Below are positions 36,663 through 49,000 of a stretch of 64,000 bases of DNA, in pieces. The stretch's first letter is position 1. Each line of letters starts with the position of its first letter. The stretch comes from Lates calcarifer (Eukaryota > Chordata > Actinopteri > Centropomidae). The stretch is taken from the NCBI RefSeq assembly GCF_001640805.2, contig NC_066835.1, positions 5,884,227 to 5,948,226 on the forward strand, read 5' to 3'. The notes beneath the pieces were generated by a model that made no database searches, had not been told where the DNA came from, and was given only the letters and a program-made list of their open reading frames with translations. The position numbers and the translations under genes are program-made.

Positions 36663-38049
36663 AACGTCACTCTAGACATCAATGATTCTGAGGGAATGTG
36701 ATGGCTTTTATTTCTAATGTATTTGCCAACAGCTGGAAAGATGTACATCTTCCTCAGTAATCAATCAGCTGCACTGTGGATGTAAGTATACATTACATGC
36801 TGTTGTTTAGATGACTGGTTAGTAAAATACAGCTTTTATATACAGTAGAAGCTGTAATAAACAAAGCCACTCTGTCCAAGTGAATCACTGATTTCATTCA
36901 TTCTCCTATATCATCATCCAGCCGAGAGACAGACATTTCGTATTGTGTATTCTAATCAAATGCTATGCCTCTGAGATGTGAACTAGATATGGAGTTAGAT
37001 AGATCTTGACGTAACAGAATGGTGTGTTGATGCTGTCTTTTCATCATTCAGTCAAATACATGACTTCTGCTTCAGAGGCTGTGAAATGAGTTCTCCCAGT
37101 TTTTACTGTTTCAGAAAGAGGGAGGAAAGAGAAAGAAAGAGCCATGACAGATCAATAGCCTTCCATGTCCTGGGACTCTAAATCCATGAATGCTTCACTA
37201 CTCTGTGCCTCACAGACTGCTGTTAACCCCACTACAGTGCATGTGGTCTTTAGTGTTTCAGAGGAATAATGCAGTGCATTATGTATGTCCTAAAGCTGAC
37301 TTGGTTCTTTCTTTGGTTTGTTTTAAGCCTCTGAAGAGCTTGTAGCTCATTCAGTGTTCAGGAGGTCAGATGTATACATATAAAACGTAAGAGGATACAT
37401 ACATAATTTGTTAATCTGTCTCCAGTAATATTTTTATTTTGTATATTCCTACAGAGACTTACAGTTTTGATGTGAAATTTATTTTGAACTTGCTGTTGTT
37501 ACATAAGATCAACTTACACAATGATTTTTAGGTGAACCTATATATGGAGATGTTCAGAAGATCACACACTGGTTTAAGCACCTCTCTCGTAAATGAAAAA
37601 AGAAGGTGTGATCACTTTAAATATATATTTTTCTTTGCTTTCAGTGCAGATAAAATTAAGAGATGTCTTGGAACAAAACTTGTAATACTCACTAATGTCC
37701 ACTATAGCAGAAATTTGTCTGCCTACATCCTTCACTTAAGACCACTTGCTTCCAAATGAAGTAAATATTCTGGGGCCTACTGGTTACAGATGTTGTCCAG
37801 TAACTGCAGCAGCCATTAGTTAACCTCCCTCAGTCCTCCAGCTGGAGGGCTGGGATTCAGTAAACCCTTTATACTGTCTGAACATCAATCATAGTTTATG
37901 TGCTGTATATCCTGTGGGAACAGTAAATTTAATATAGTAAATGACTCCAGGTTTTATTCCATTTCATTTCGTTTCATTTCCTTTAACCCTCTCATTCTAA
38001 TGTTGAAACAATTAGGTTTATTTTTACCTGAGGGCGAAACTGTGCGCAC

Positions 38050-39326
38050 ACCTTGTCACTCAAAGCTGACTGACGCTCGTGAACATTGACCACGCCCCCC
38101 CTCACTTTCGGGCACGAGCGTTCGGCGCACACCCCTCTCTCCTCCATAGGACGGAAGTGGATTTTTTTCTCAGTCGGATAAGAGCGGCTCCTGGAGCTGC
38201 AGCCCGAGCGACACGCGCCCACAAGAGCGCACACCTCATGTTTATGTTAATGTTAATTCACCAGAGAGTAAACAACGGTAGCAACGACCAAGCAAGGGAC
38301 GTAGTTAAGGTCCATACGGTCGCTGGACCGAGTTTTTCCCGGTTATAGGGCACTCTTTCCTCACGCCGGCGGAGGAAAAAAACCCTGCGCATTCCTCCAC
38401 GCAGAGAGCCCGAGAGGGAGACCAGCCTACGGAGGGGGAAGGAGAGCTGGAGGCGACCTCTTCACAAGGTGGACCGCCGAATTCACCCACAGAGGCTTGT
38501 CACAGAGGTCTTGTCTCATATTTGGCCTCTTTCCGTGTTTGTTTTCGATGCCCTAACGACGGGGGGAACGCCATGCTTTGATGAATAATTTACAGTCTCT
38601 CTGTCCGAGGCTCGCGCTGCGATTACCAACCAACCGTTGGCTGCGCCCGACGCCGCCTGAACGGGCCCCCATGGTGGACTAGAGAAAGATAACACGACGA
38701 CGACACGGGTCTAAACCGGACTGCAGAAAATAAATAAATAAAAAAGGGGAATACTTTAGTAGTCCTCTGGGTGCAGTTTAGTAGCGCAGAGCTCCGTAGT
38801 CATGTTGCCGAGTCGGTGGGGGAGGAGAGACGGAGCCCCCAGTACTTCGACGCCGATCCAGTGTCACTCCAGTTTCGGGTTTATTTTATGAGCCTCCACG
38901 AAGCACCATCCGACACTTTCTCTCCACAGAAGCGCCAACATCGTCCATTGTCATCTTGAGTGTCTGATTTGAAAGAATGGCGCGGACGCTTCCCCTTTAA
39001 ACGCCTTACACACCTGAATTGATCTAAACAGCCTAAGCATTTTGGCTTTTTTTTGTTACCTCAGAAACAATCTTTGAAAAACTGTTTTTGAAGAACCGGC
39101 TACCTCCTCGTTTAGCATCAGGTCAGAGTTATATAATACAGAGAAAAATCTGTATGTCGTTTAGCACCGTTTTCACTGTTGAGCTGACTTTGATACCTCA
39201 TGAATCTACCTCAATTAGCACATTGTTTTCTACACAACACGGCGGGCTGATGTGTCCCCGGATGAATACCTCACCCTCACTGCCGCGCGTGTTGTAAACT
39301 GAGCCTGTGTTTCGGTAACGCTGCAG
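38050..39326 (+). promoter_or_regulatory. GC-rich promoter and 5' leader of TRIM71
   Basis: CpG-rich sequence from about 38050 to 38950, in sharp contrast to the AT-rich flanks, ends 380 bases before the TRIM71 start. It has no clear TATA box, which fits a CpG-island promoter. A MYB-like CCGTTGG sits near 38632. Upstream ATGs in the leader include 39154 (open to the TAA at 39295-39297) and 39250 in the same frame, out of frame with TRIM71. The transcription start and any 5' UTR intron are unknown. Confidence 0.6.
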
Positions 39327-40061
39327 ATGGCTTCATTCCCAGACTCGGACCTGCAGACCTGCCCGCTCTGCAAGGAGCTGTGCGGCTCCTCTGCTCCCAT
39401 CTCCTCCAGCTCTTCTACCTCTTCATCTTCCTCACATACCTCGTCCTCCTCCAGCCAGACCACCAGGAGACTCCACGTCCTGCCCTGCCTCCATGCCTTC
39501 TGCAGGCAGTGCCTAGAGGGCCAGCGCAGTCCCGGGGACCCGCTGAAGCTGCGATGCCCCACTTGCGACCAGAAGGTGTCCATCTCCGAGGCCGGGGTGG
39601 ACTCCCTGCCTTCCTCCAACTTCCTCTTCAGCAACCTGCTTGACGTGGTGGTGAGCTCCGAGGAGCAGATCCAGAACAAGAACGGCCACCACCACAGAGG
39701 AGGCTTAGGTGGAGGCTCCTCCGGCTTCCATCACCCCCATGGAGGCCTGCTGCATCCGCACCACCTGGGAGAGCCTCAGTGCAGCTCCTGTGATGAGGAG
39801 AACCCAGCTACCTCCCACTGCCTTGACTGCCAGGAATATCTGTGTGACAACTGTGTGCGGGCACACCAGCGGGTGCGGCTGACAAAGGACCACTTCATTG
39901 AGCGCTTGGGAGAGAACCTCCACCTGGGCCGGGTCAACGCCAACAGCAACACGGGCCAGCCAGGAGTGTCGGTGTCCCTCGCCCAGTCCCTGCAAAACAA
40001 CTTTGCCCTGCTGTCACTCTTCCAGGACCGCATGAGCTTCTGCCAACATCATGACAGTGAG
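39327..40061 (+). CDS. trim71: TRIM71 exon 1: RING, B-box 1, start of B-box 2
   Basis: Encodes 245 residues beginning [20 protein letters not shown]. The first RING loop is stretched by a Ser/Thr-rich run (residues 26-45), which puts 38 residues between C15 and C54; a long loop here is typical of TRIM71. The remaining ligands lie in [16 protein letters not shown] and RCPTC. A His/Gly-rich linker (residues 121-148) separates RING from B-box 1 ([20 protein letters not shown]). The exon stops inside B-box 2 after FCQHHDSE, donor GAG|GTGAGT. GC content is high, in keeping with the adjacent CpG-rich promoter. Confidence 0.97.
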
Positions 40062-43000
40062 GTGAGTAGAGCATAAAATACAACTCCAACCACAGCAGCT
40101 ACAAAGACAGAGGGGACTGTGTATGCGTATTTATATGAATAATACATTTTCAGAAATGATTGGGAAATGTATGTATGTCACACACATACTCGGGATGCCT
40201 TGGCATCTAAACCTACCCCACTAATCTGGTAGTGTTGGAAGTGTACCAGCATTTTATTTAATGTGCACAATTACGCACATTCACACACACACTCCTATAG
40301 CGTAATAGCATTATCTGTGTAGTATAGAACCATACTGGGGGCCATATGGCCTTAGGTTCAAAGGGAGTTGAGTGGCTCTTCACCTAGTTCCCTGGAGACG
40401 AAGAGGCACGTGTGCTGAGCTGGATTTACACACACGCAGAGCCTGCGTGCACACACACACACTTAGAGGCATGGACACATGCAGTCTGGTTAATCTGTAC
40501 CACACCATCCATTCAGGGCAGAGAGAGGCCCCTGTAGTAACTACACACATGTTTCTATGACCGTTAGAAGTCCTATCCATGGATATATTATGGAGATCTA
40601 GCTTTTCTCTGATAATGGGAAAGACAAGTTTGAACTGGGGCCCAAAGTTCTTTTTTTTCTTGGATCATGTGATCTGGGCAAAGTAAACTACAAAGGCCTG
40701 TAAAACAGGAAACCAGCCTTTTCTTGGTTTAGTCATATGGTCAGGAAGAATAACAAAAAGCCTGAGTAGGGGGTCTTGAAATGTCATTCTTGTACTGCTT
40801 CTGGTTTCTGTTGAGGAGCTGAGGGAAGTTCTCCCTGCCCCGGAGCTGGGAGACACAGAGCACGAATTTAAAAAGTATTTTATCCGAGTAGTTAATCAAA
40901 AAAGTCTGGCAAAATGAGATCAAGTGAAGTCATCAAATGTTGAGTGCAGGAATCACACACTACATGCACTGTAGTATGTTTAGTACTGTTGTAAAGGATA
41001 GAGCTGTGTTAACGTTTTCACATAACCAATTAATGGAATAGGGTTACACGTTAATGTACACGCCTTATCACCTGTTAGCACATACAGTGTCAAACACTGG
41101 AGATGCTTCAGGATACCGTTCTTTATTAACTGGGCCTCAAAAAGCAGGCTTTTCATTCATTGTATCTCTCATATCTCTCATAAAAAAGGGCAATGTATTT
41201 GTTGTACAGGTAGTTCAGCCCTATTGTGAAACAGAAGCAAATAGCAAATATTTCTAATCCACTCAACTATATTTCAACTATATTTCTGATCATTCCAGTT
41301 ACTGGCATCCCAATTCTCTATGATGTGACTTAAAGAAGTTGTCAGGACTTGGGACAGGAAGAAGCAGCAATGCATGGAAAAACATTGCTCAGGAACTGAG
41401 CCACTCTGTCTTGAACAAACTGTTGAGTCAGAGCTTAGTATGCAAATTAAATGTGCCCTGTGGAGTTTTCTTGTAAACTAACAAAGGTAATGTTTACATT
41501 TAGTGTTTCTCAGCAAATGCATTGTGGGTACCCTTGAGGCTTAACAGACATGTTGGGGGCATTTCCTTCAAAGCCTTTTTTTCCTTGCCTTTGCAGGTGT
41601 GTTGCTATACTTCTTGGCACATTACAGGCACCATCAGTCAAATAGCATGAAACCAGAAGCAGGAATGTGTACCCACCCAAAATGGGAACCCACTCCTAAC
41701 AGCATTGCTCCGTAGCACTGCTAATGGTCAGAAACACCACAGGGTACCTTACATGTGCAACCCTAAAAACGACCACAAGCTTGAGGACTGTGAGGGGCTA
41801 CAGAGAGTATTCTACTTTGAATCTGTATGTGTGAATGAGATGAAATTAACTGTTGATTCTGTGCCATGGAGGATACAGAGTGAACTGGTTGAGGTTTAAG
41901 AAGAAGCAGGATGGCTTGTAGTGGTGGCAGAAAACATTTTTTTGGCAATAATGAACCCACACTAACAGAGCTTGTGTTGAAGTCTCCTGCAAAGTTCAAA
42001 AAAGTAAAAAAAAAAACAAAACATGCACCAATGAAGGTCTTTTTTGCAGCGTTACAAATGAGTAGACTCTTCCTTCGTCCCGACCCCCAGACAGATGTTT
42101 GTTTACTCGTAGATTTAGTGTTTGTTAAAAGTGTCATTAACAATTCAGCGATCAACAAATGACTAATTCTGTCTTTAGTATAAAAACATTAATTAAGTGC
42201 CCAGCCCCCATCCACTGCCAGTAAATAGGTGGGTTCAGTTTTCCAGTAAGGGCTTCATTTCCCAGTAATGCCTCCCTCACTCAGTATGCTTCAGCCCTGG
42301 GGGAGGGAATGACACAGGAGAAGGCTAGTCTTTCTTTACTTATGAGCACTGAGCAAGCGGAGTCATTGTCCGTCACCTAGCTCCACATCCATCATACGTT
42401 AACATTCCTCATATAACCAGTTAGTCTGCTGGAAAAACCAGTTTTGGCCAGTTGGTGCTTTTTTCAATTTTCATACTTGGTAATGACGTGTTAAGGGGAA
42501 ATCCTCTTGAACCTTTTGCTTTTGTTCTGTTAATCCACAGCTTGTTTATCCACTGCAAACTTATGTAATACTCACATTGCCATTTCTTTCTTAAACATTG
42601 TTTATTTAGTAGCATGTCATTTCCTCAAGTTTGAGTGCAGCCTGAGTGTTGACACTGCTCTTGTTTTAGCCTCAAAGTCCACATTGTCTTAAACACTTGC
42701 GTGAGCTGTCAGAGATGTTGCTATTTTGAAAGCTACTGTTTAGCGAAGCTTGACAAGATATTTTTGTCATCTAGTTTTATGGGTTGTGGGCACTGGTTAC
42801 TAGGGAGGACAACCTTAGCTGGGAGAAGTGGTTTATTGCATGCAGTGAGGGATCTCATCCACATGGAATCCCCTCACAGTGCAGTGCAGTTTGTTATTTT
42901 TAACTGTAGCCATCATCTTTTCTGTCCCATCAATCTTTAATCAGGTTTGCAGTAGCACAAAAAGGACTGGATGGTTTGTTCAATTATTCTTTCCATAATG

Positions 43001-46000
43001 TTTCCTGGGACTGTGGTGTCTGCTTTTGTCTGGGCTGTTTCCTTGAGGTCTGCTTGGTGTGTCATGGACCACATACTAATATGAGACGACTGTGTGGTGA
43101 GAGTTAGTGAGTGAAGTTTGGAGCTGTCCCCTTTGCAGTGTTATGTAAGCCTGCCAAGGAATTCCTCCTCTCCCAGGAGATCGGTAGTGACTGTGGTTAC
43201 TACGTACTAGGGACGTCACAATACCAGGAATTTGGTAGATGGTACCAGTACCATTAAAATTCTTGAAATTCAATATCACGGCATATGCATACGCACATCC
43301 CTCCACAGAGTCAGAGTGCAGGCAGTAGTATAAAATGACTAAAATGGTCAGAGACCAGTAGTGCAACAATATTCATTTAAAAGGTAACATTATGAGCACC
43401 CAGCTCATGTCATGAGCTATCAGCCCAAACAAGATAACGTTAGCTTTAATTTTAGCCTTTGTGACAGTTGATTGTAGAGCACTGCTACAACAGATACCAG
43501 CTGTCGTACTTCACAAACAATAGCGGAGATCTTGTCAGCCCATAAACAGATTTGGAAGTGCGGCTCAATGAGAAGAAATTGAGCACAGCTCTAAGTATCC
43601 ACAATGGCTGTATTCAATTTAGAACCTGTTTCTCTGCATGTTTGTTCACTATATGGCGGAGCCATATTTGATATTTTTAGCTGCACCTGTGCTGTATTTG
43701 TCAAAATGCCTTCTATGAAAAAGGCTCTTCATGTCAAACTGTGAGTTAAACCCAAAAGTGTAAAATGGCATCTTAATTTTACCTGACTGATGGCCTTTCA
43801 TTGTTTGATAGCTCTGTGCTGCAACAGGGACAAATTACTGGTAAGTCTTGTCTGACAATGCTAAAACCAATATCTGACTGATGACTCCTAAATGAAGCTC
43901 TACATTGTAGCAGCCTGAGCAAATTTTAGCTTCACAAACTGACATACCGTAATAAGCTGCTTTGTAGTTCCCATCTTTTAACATATAAATTATACTGATT
44001 GTTCATTATTCACAAGTCACCCACAGTCAGTATCTCAAGTAATGTCAGTTGAGTATATATTAGCCTCAAAAGGTATGCAGTAGAGTGGGTCCTTATTAAT
44101 GTTAATAAAGAAAAACAACAGTGAATCTTGTTCAAGAAGGGAACAGATGCACGTTTCCTCTCCCAGGATGGACAGACATTCAAAAGATGTTGTACATTCA
44201 GAGTAAACAGGAGTAAAAATTAAAAATGATATTAAATATGAAAATGTATGACAGACTCAGGTAGCTTGTTTCAGAAAAGTAAATGTGGTTTGCAGAGGAG
44301 CACATCACAGCACAGTATCAATGTTAATTGGCTGCAGGTGATTAAAATTTGTTGTTGTTGACAGTTGTCAATTCAGTTGATGACACTAGCAGTTGCTGGC
44401 TAAAAATAGGATACTTGTACTGTATATAAATGTATTTGTAGGGCATGGTTACGTTTTTGGAAATTAATAGTGCTCTAGCAACTGTGGTAAGTATTGGAAA
44501 AAGATGGACCAGATTCTTTGACAGTGAGGCTCATGTAAAATCCCATGCTTCATGTTTAACTTAGTGGAGAGAGAGGTAATGTTTTTTTTCCCTTATGGAG
44601 GCCGTTCAGTGAATATCACATTTATTTGCTTTGGCTTGCGTTTTCTTCCAATTCTGTGCACACAGATACATCATGTGATTTTGGAGTTAGCCCCACTGTT
44701 AATTCAATTGAAGATCATCAGGGAACAGAGAGTATTAGAAATTGTAGAACCTCATTGATTCCCAGATGATGGAGACAGAAAGACTCTCAGTGAAACAAAG
44801 GCTTTCAGTTGGGAGATAAGACTCCTTGGGCTGCAAGGGGAGTCGGCTACACACTGATAAGAATAAACGTATAGGGTATGTGCACACATGAGTGAATATG
44901 CTGGCCTTCTTAAACAGCACGAATGTCAGTTGTTACTCATCTGGAGCACCGGCAGTCAGAGATGTTTTCACACTGTGTCTGAGGTGGAAATGGAAAATTG
45001 GATTACATCAAAGAAGTGCCCTCTGCTCGCTGTGACGCCACCCTCCAACATACAAATACATACACAGCTCCATCTGAGAGGCGGCTAATGATATGATAAT
45101 CCTACAAAATGTCACTCTGTGCTTTAGATTAAATTGTTGTCACCATAGCTACATGCCTGCCTGTCCATGTGCAATGGCTTCCCAGCAACACACACACACA
45201 CACACATACACACAATATAGTCTTTATATATTAGGGGTGGGGTGGGGGTGTTACCAGAGCAGACTGAGAGTGGGTCAAAAGTGGTTGCTGGGCAATGAGC
45301 GCTGAAAATGCATCATGCTAAAAGAAGGAGGCGAAGTTGAACTAATCAGTTTTGACTTGCATACCCACAGGAAGTATTTTTGTCTTATAGCATTAAAGTG
45401 AGGAAGAAAGTGAGATGGTCAGGGAAGCAGGAGGCCTGGGGATTTTATTGTAGGTTATCACACATTTCCACAATTCTACTTTTCTTTGTAAATTTTTACT
45501 GCTCTATTTTGTAGTTATGTAGGGGAAAACTATCACTAACACATGCTGGGTTGGCTTTGTGATCAGTTTTACTCCCCCTCTGTGGAGCTCGCTAGCGGAG
45601 AATGTTTGTAAGGAAACCTAACCCAACACTGACGCTGATACAAGGCCAGAGGAATTCCTGTAACTTGAGTTTATACCTCCTGGGTTCTCTGTTCCCCTTC
45701 TCTCTCTCTCTCTCTCTCGCTCACACACTCTGGGTATTTCCTCTGCCGCCTCCTGCCTTTCTCATCAGTGCTCTCTAGCTGCTCTGTGTCAGAGACGATG
45801 GACGTTATAGATGCAGAAAGTCTCCTCAACATGATTTAGCAGCTGTTGCTGTTGAGGGGCAAGTGATTACATTTCATCACTCCTGGAAGTATCTGTGTGA
45901 GTGTGTGGCAGCAGTGTTTTCCTTTCCAAAAGTATCTCCCATCTGTAGGTAGTTATCCTCTGAAGAGGATTTTAGTGTGTGTAGGTGTGTGTGTGTGTTT

Positions 46001-49000
46001 CTATACAGCCAGCAGAGTTGGATTATATGAAGTTGGACTTCCAGAGTTTTAATGCGCAGCATGTGCCCAGTAATTAGAGAGCATTCCCTGTTTCCTGTGT
46101 GTTGTGAATGTGTTTCATGTAGGCAAGGGGGAGTGTGTGTGTGTCCCAGCTTTGATGTCCATTTGAGGACTTTGGGCCATATAAATTTAATTGATAGAAA
46201 GGAAGGCATTTATCACATTCTCTTTGACAGCAGGATTTAAAACCCATTCAAAAGCTGGAAGCTGCCGCTTCCTACTCAGTGGTTGGGCACAAATGGGGTT
46301 TTAATTGGCCATTATTTGACCTCACTCAACGAGATTGTGCTGTTAACACATTTATCGTTAAAGCTCTCAACCCTATTTGGGGGACACTGCACAGCTTCCA
46401 GCCATGATTTGTCCACTTTAAGTGCTTTTGTAATATTAGGCCAAGACTGTGCCAATAAACAGCTGGCACAGTTGCTGCTATTTGCTCTCAAGCATCAGAC
46501 TGCACAAAGGACCCTACCAGTGTGTTTGTTTAAGCTCTACATTTTCATGGACCATTTCCTAAAGCCTGCTATTCAGTTTTGTCAGTGTATCTTTTCTGCT
46601 GTTCTCTGTGGCCATCGGCTTATGGTAATTTCTGCACAGTATGAAAATTGAGCAGATTAATTGATTTATGCAGTACGTTACACTAAAGCATGGTTCTGAC
46701 AGACAACAGCACTGAGTGAAAAAACCCTGACCCCTTTTTTAATTTGAATGGAGCAGAGGTCTTCAAACAAAAGACACCGTGTCGACCAGCGAACATGTTT
46801 AACCTGGCTCAGTTTTTGCTGCAATGCAAGGAACTGCCGTCATGCACTGGATAACCAAGTGCACACTTCTAGTAGATCACTTTGTGTTGTGAACGTCATA
46901 ATTCTGTTTCATGATCACTGGGATGGAGGATGAAATCACAGCTGTGATAGTTTTCCAGAGTGAATGTTGTTTTTGATATCAACATCCATGAATTCTGAAT
47001 AAAATTTTGTCAATGATACACTAATTGTTACACAGCAGTTTAACAGCAGATTGATTAAAAAGCTTCACTGGATTACCCCATTGTGATAATTTACATTGTT
47101 CTGTAAATATTGTAGGTTGTTGCTTCATTGTTTTCTGGTACACTTGGTTCTTTTAAGACTTTGCATAATTTGCACTGTAGTTTACAGTATGGGTAGGACT
47201 ACATGTGACAGGTATTTGGTATTGTTTTTGTTTTGGCTTGCTTGTGTAACTGGGTCATTTCCTGTAAAGGTCACACTATTTAGGCTGCCAAGTTGGCATG
47301 CCAGCCATGTATGTGTGAGAGACAAACAGGCGCTGAATATATGAGGACTTTGGAGCAGAGCGGTGTACAAGACAATGAGTGTTTGTAATCTGTCTTGTAA
47401 ATGTGGCGTGTTAATGTACTGTTTTTGACTGAGCTCGGCATATGGTTAGGTTTTCTTGACATATGAGCACCCAAGACAACAATGAGAGCTTGATGTGCAA
47501 GTGTGGGAGAAAAAAGTGCTGTTATGGACTGAGGGTCATTAAGCATGTGGGTTGTTTATTATGCTCTCTAATGTTACAGTGACTAAGAATAGCTGGTTTG
47601 TGACTGTACACAGATATTCACCTTAATTACACCTCACATTCCATTCACACAGCTTCTCCGTTTCATCCTGTGTTTACACAAAGATGTAACTCCTCATGTT
47701 TTTCTCTTCTTCACCGCTTAAGTGTTAAGCACAAGACAGTCAGTCACATGCTCACTGGGTAAGGAGGCCAGCTGACTGTGGTTTGTTTTCCTTCTCTGCT
47801 GTGGGCCCGTCCAATCAGATTGCTGTCTCACAGCCACCACCCCTCCCTTGTCCTATCTGGCAGAGTTTCAAAACATTGGCAGGCATGTCTGTGTGCGTAT
47901 TGTGTCCCTGGCAGCAAGCCAACAGGGGTTGCCATGAGAGGGCGGGGCAGCAGTGGAGGAAGAAGGAAAATAGACAGGAGGAAGAGAGTGATGGAAGGAA
48001 CAGAGAGGAAAGGAAAAACCTCTGTAAACAAGATGTGGAGGGTGTTTTGAAAAGATGAGAGCAAAAGGAGTTCGATAAAAGGAGCTTTGTCTGGCAGATG
48101 GTATTCCAGGGATTGTTGGGAATGTCGGGCTTGGGTATTCCACAGATTATCCAGCCTTGACATACGAGACTGGCTTAAGTCTGGTGCTGCCTATTTGGTG
48201 TTTCATAAATGGAGCACCTTTGCTAATGTCCCCCTCTGTTCCTAGTTCTCTACAGTAAGAGATGCTGAATGTTGAAGTGAGTTACCTCACTGGCAGTCAA
48301 TTCAGAGAGTAAAATTTCTTTACGTGCCTGATCCATTTTTGCTGTGCAGGAAACACTCTGCTGTCGGTCAATGATATGATCACTTGAATATTTTCTTTCT
48401 TTCTGATCTTGTTTCTGTTTCTGTCAGTAAGTAAGTAAAAGTCAGAGCATTTAGGCCTGAGGCCTAACATTCACACACGTTTAAAATGAGTCTTGTAAAT
48501 GAAAATGAAAAAAAACCCCACAATTTTCTTTCAAAGTTTTTAAAATTAGGTTTAAATTTTTTTACTTAAACACAACTGTACTACTTTAACAGAAATTAGT
48601 TTTATGTGTGTTTTCCTGAGTTAAACTCACTTTCTTCAGAGTTTATTGATTAATAAAATCCCACTAATTTAAACTCTTGCACACCTCTGCTGGAAAAATA
48701 AAATCCCAGAGAAACAAAGTCTGATCATACACATAAAAATTGCACATCTTTCTCACTTACTTCATAACTGGGTCACTAGTAATATTATCTTTCTAATGTG
48801 GCTTATTGAATTGATTTTACTTCCTTAAGTATTTGAAATAATAAATTATTTGAAATTCATTCTAAGGTGTTTTGCTATAGGTTGATTATGAGGATAAGCA
48901 TGTGTCTGGCGTATTGTGTTGTGTTAATGTTGCTTGTTAGTGTTAAAGTAATTTCAGTCAGATTTATCAGGAATTGTTTCTCTAATAACTAGTGAGTGCC

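Larger units (their letters stand above)
34231..38040. other. Intergenic DNA between TOPAZ1 and TRIM71
   Basis: AT-rich intergenic sequence with no supported gene. It contains a CTCF-like motif at 34736-34749, one diverged copy of a common teleost repeat near 36490-36662, and an isolated exon-like stretch at 36733-36780 (AG before, GTAAGT after) that has no partner exon. A few short open frames exist but none shows protein character. Confidence 0.6.

Noticed and set aside
36733..36780. Exon-like stretch between TOPAZ1 and TRIM71
   Set aside because: It has AG before and GTAAGT after but no partner exon, open frame of note or promoter. Isolated splice-like pairs are expected by chance.
41911..42162. 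Open frame starting [12 protein letters not shown] in TRIM71 intron 1
   Set aside because: An 83-codon frame in AT-rich intron with a poly-A/Lys run, no family resemblance, no splice or promoter context.
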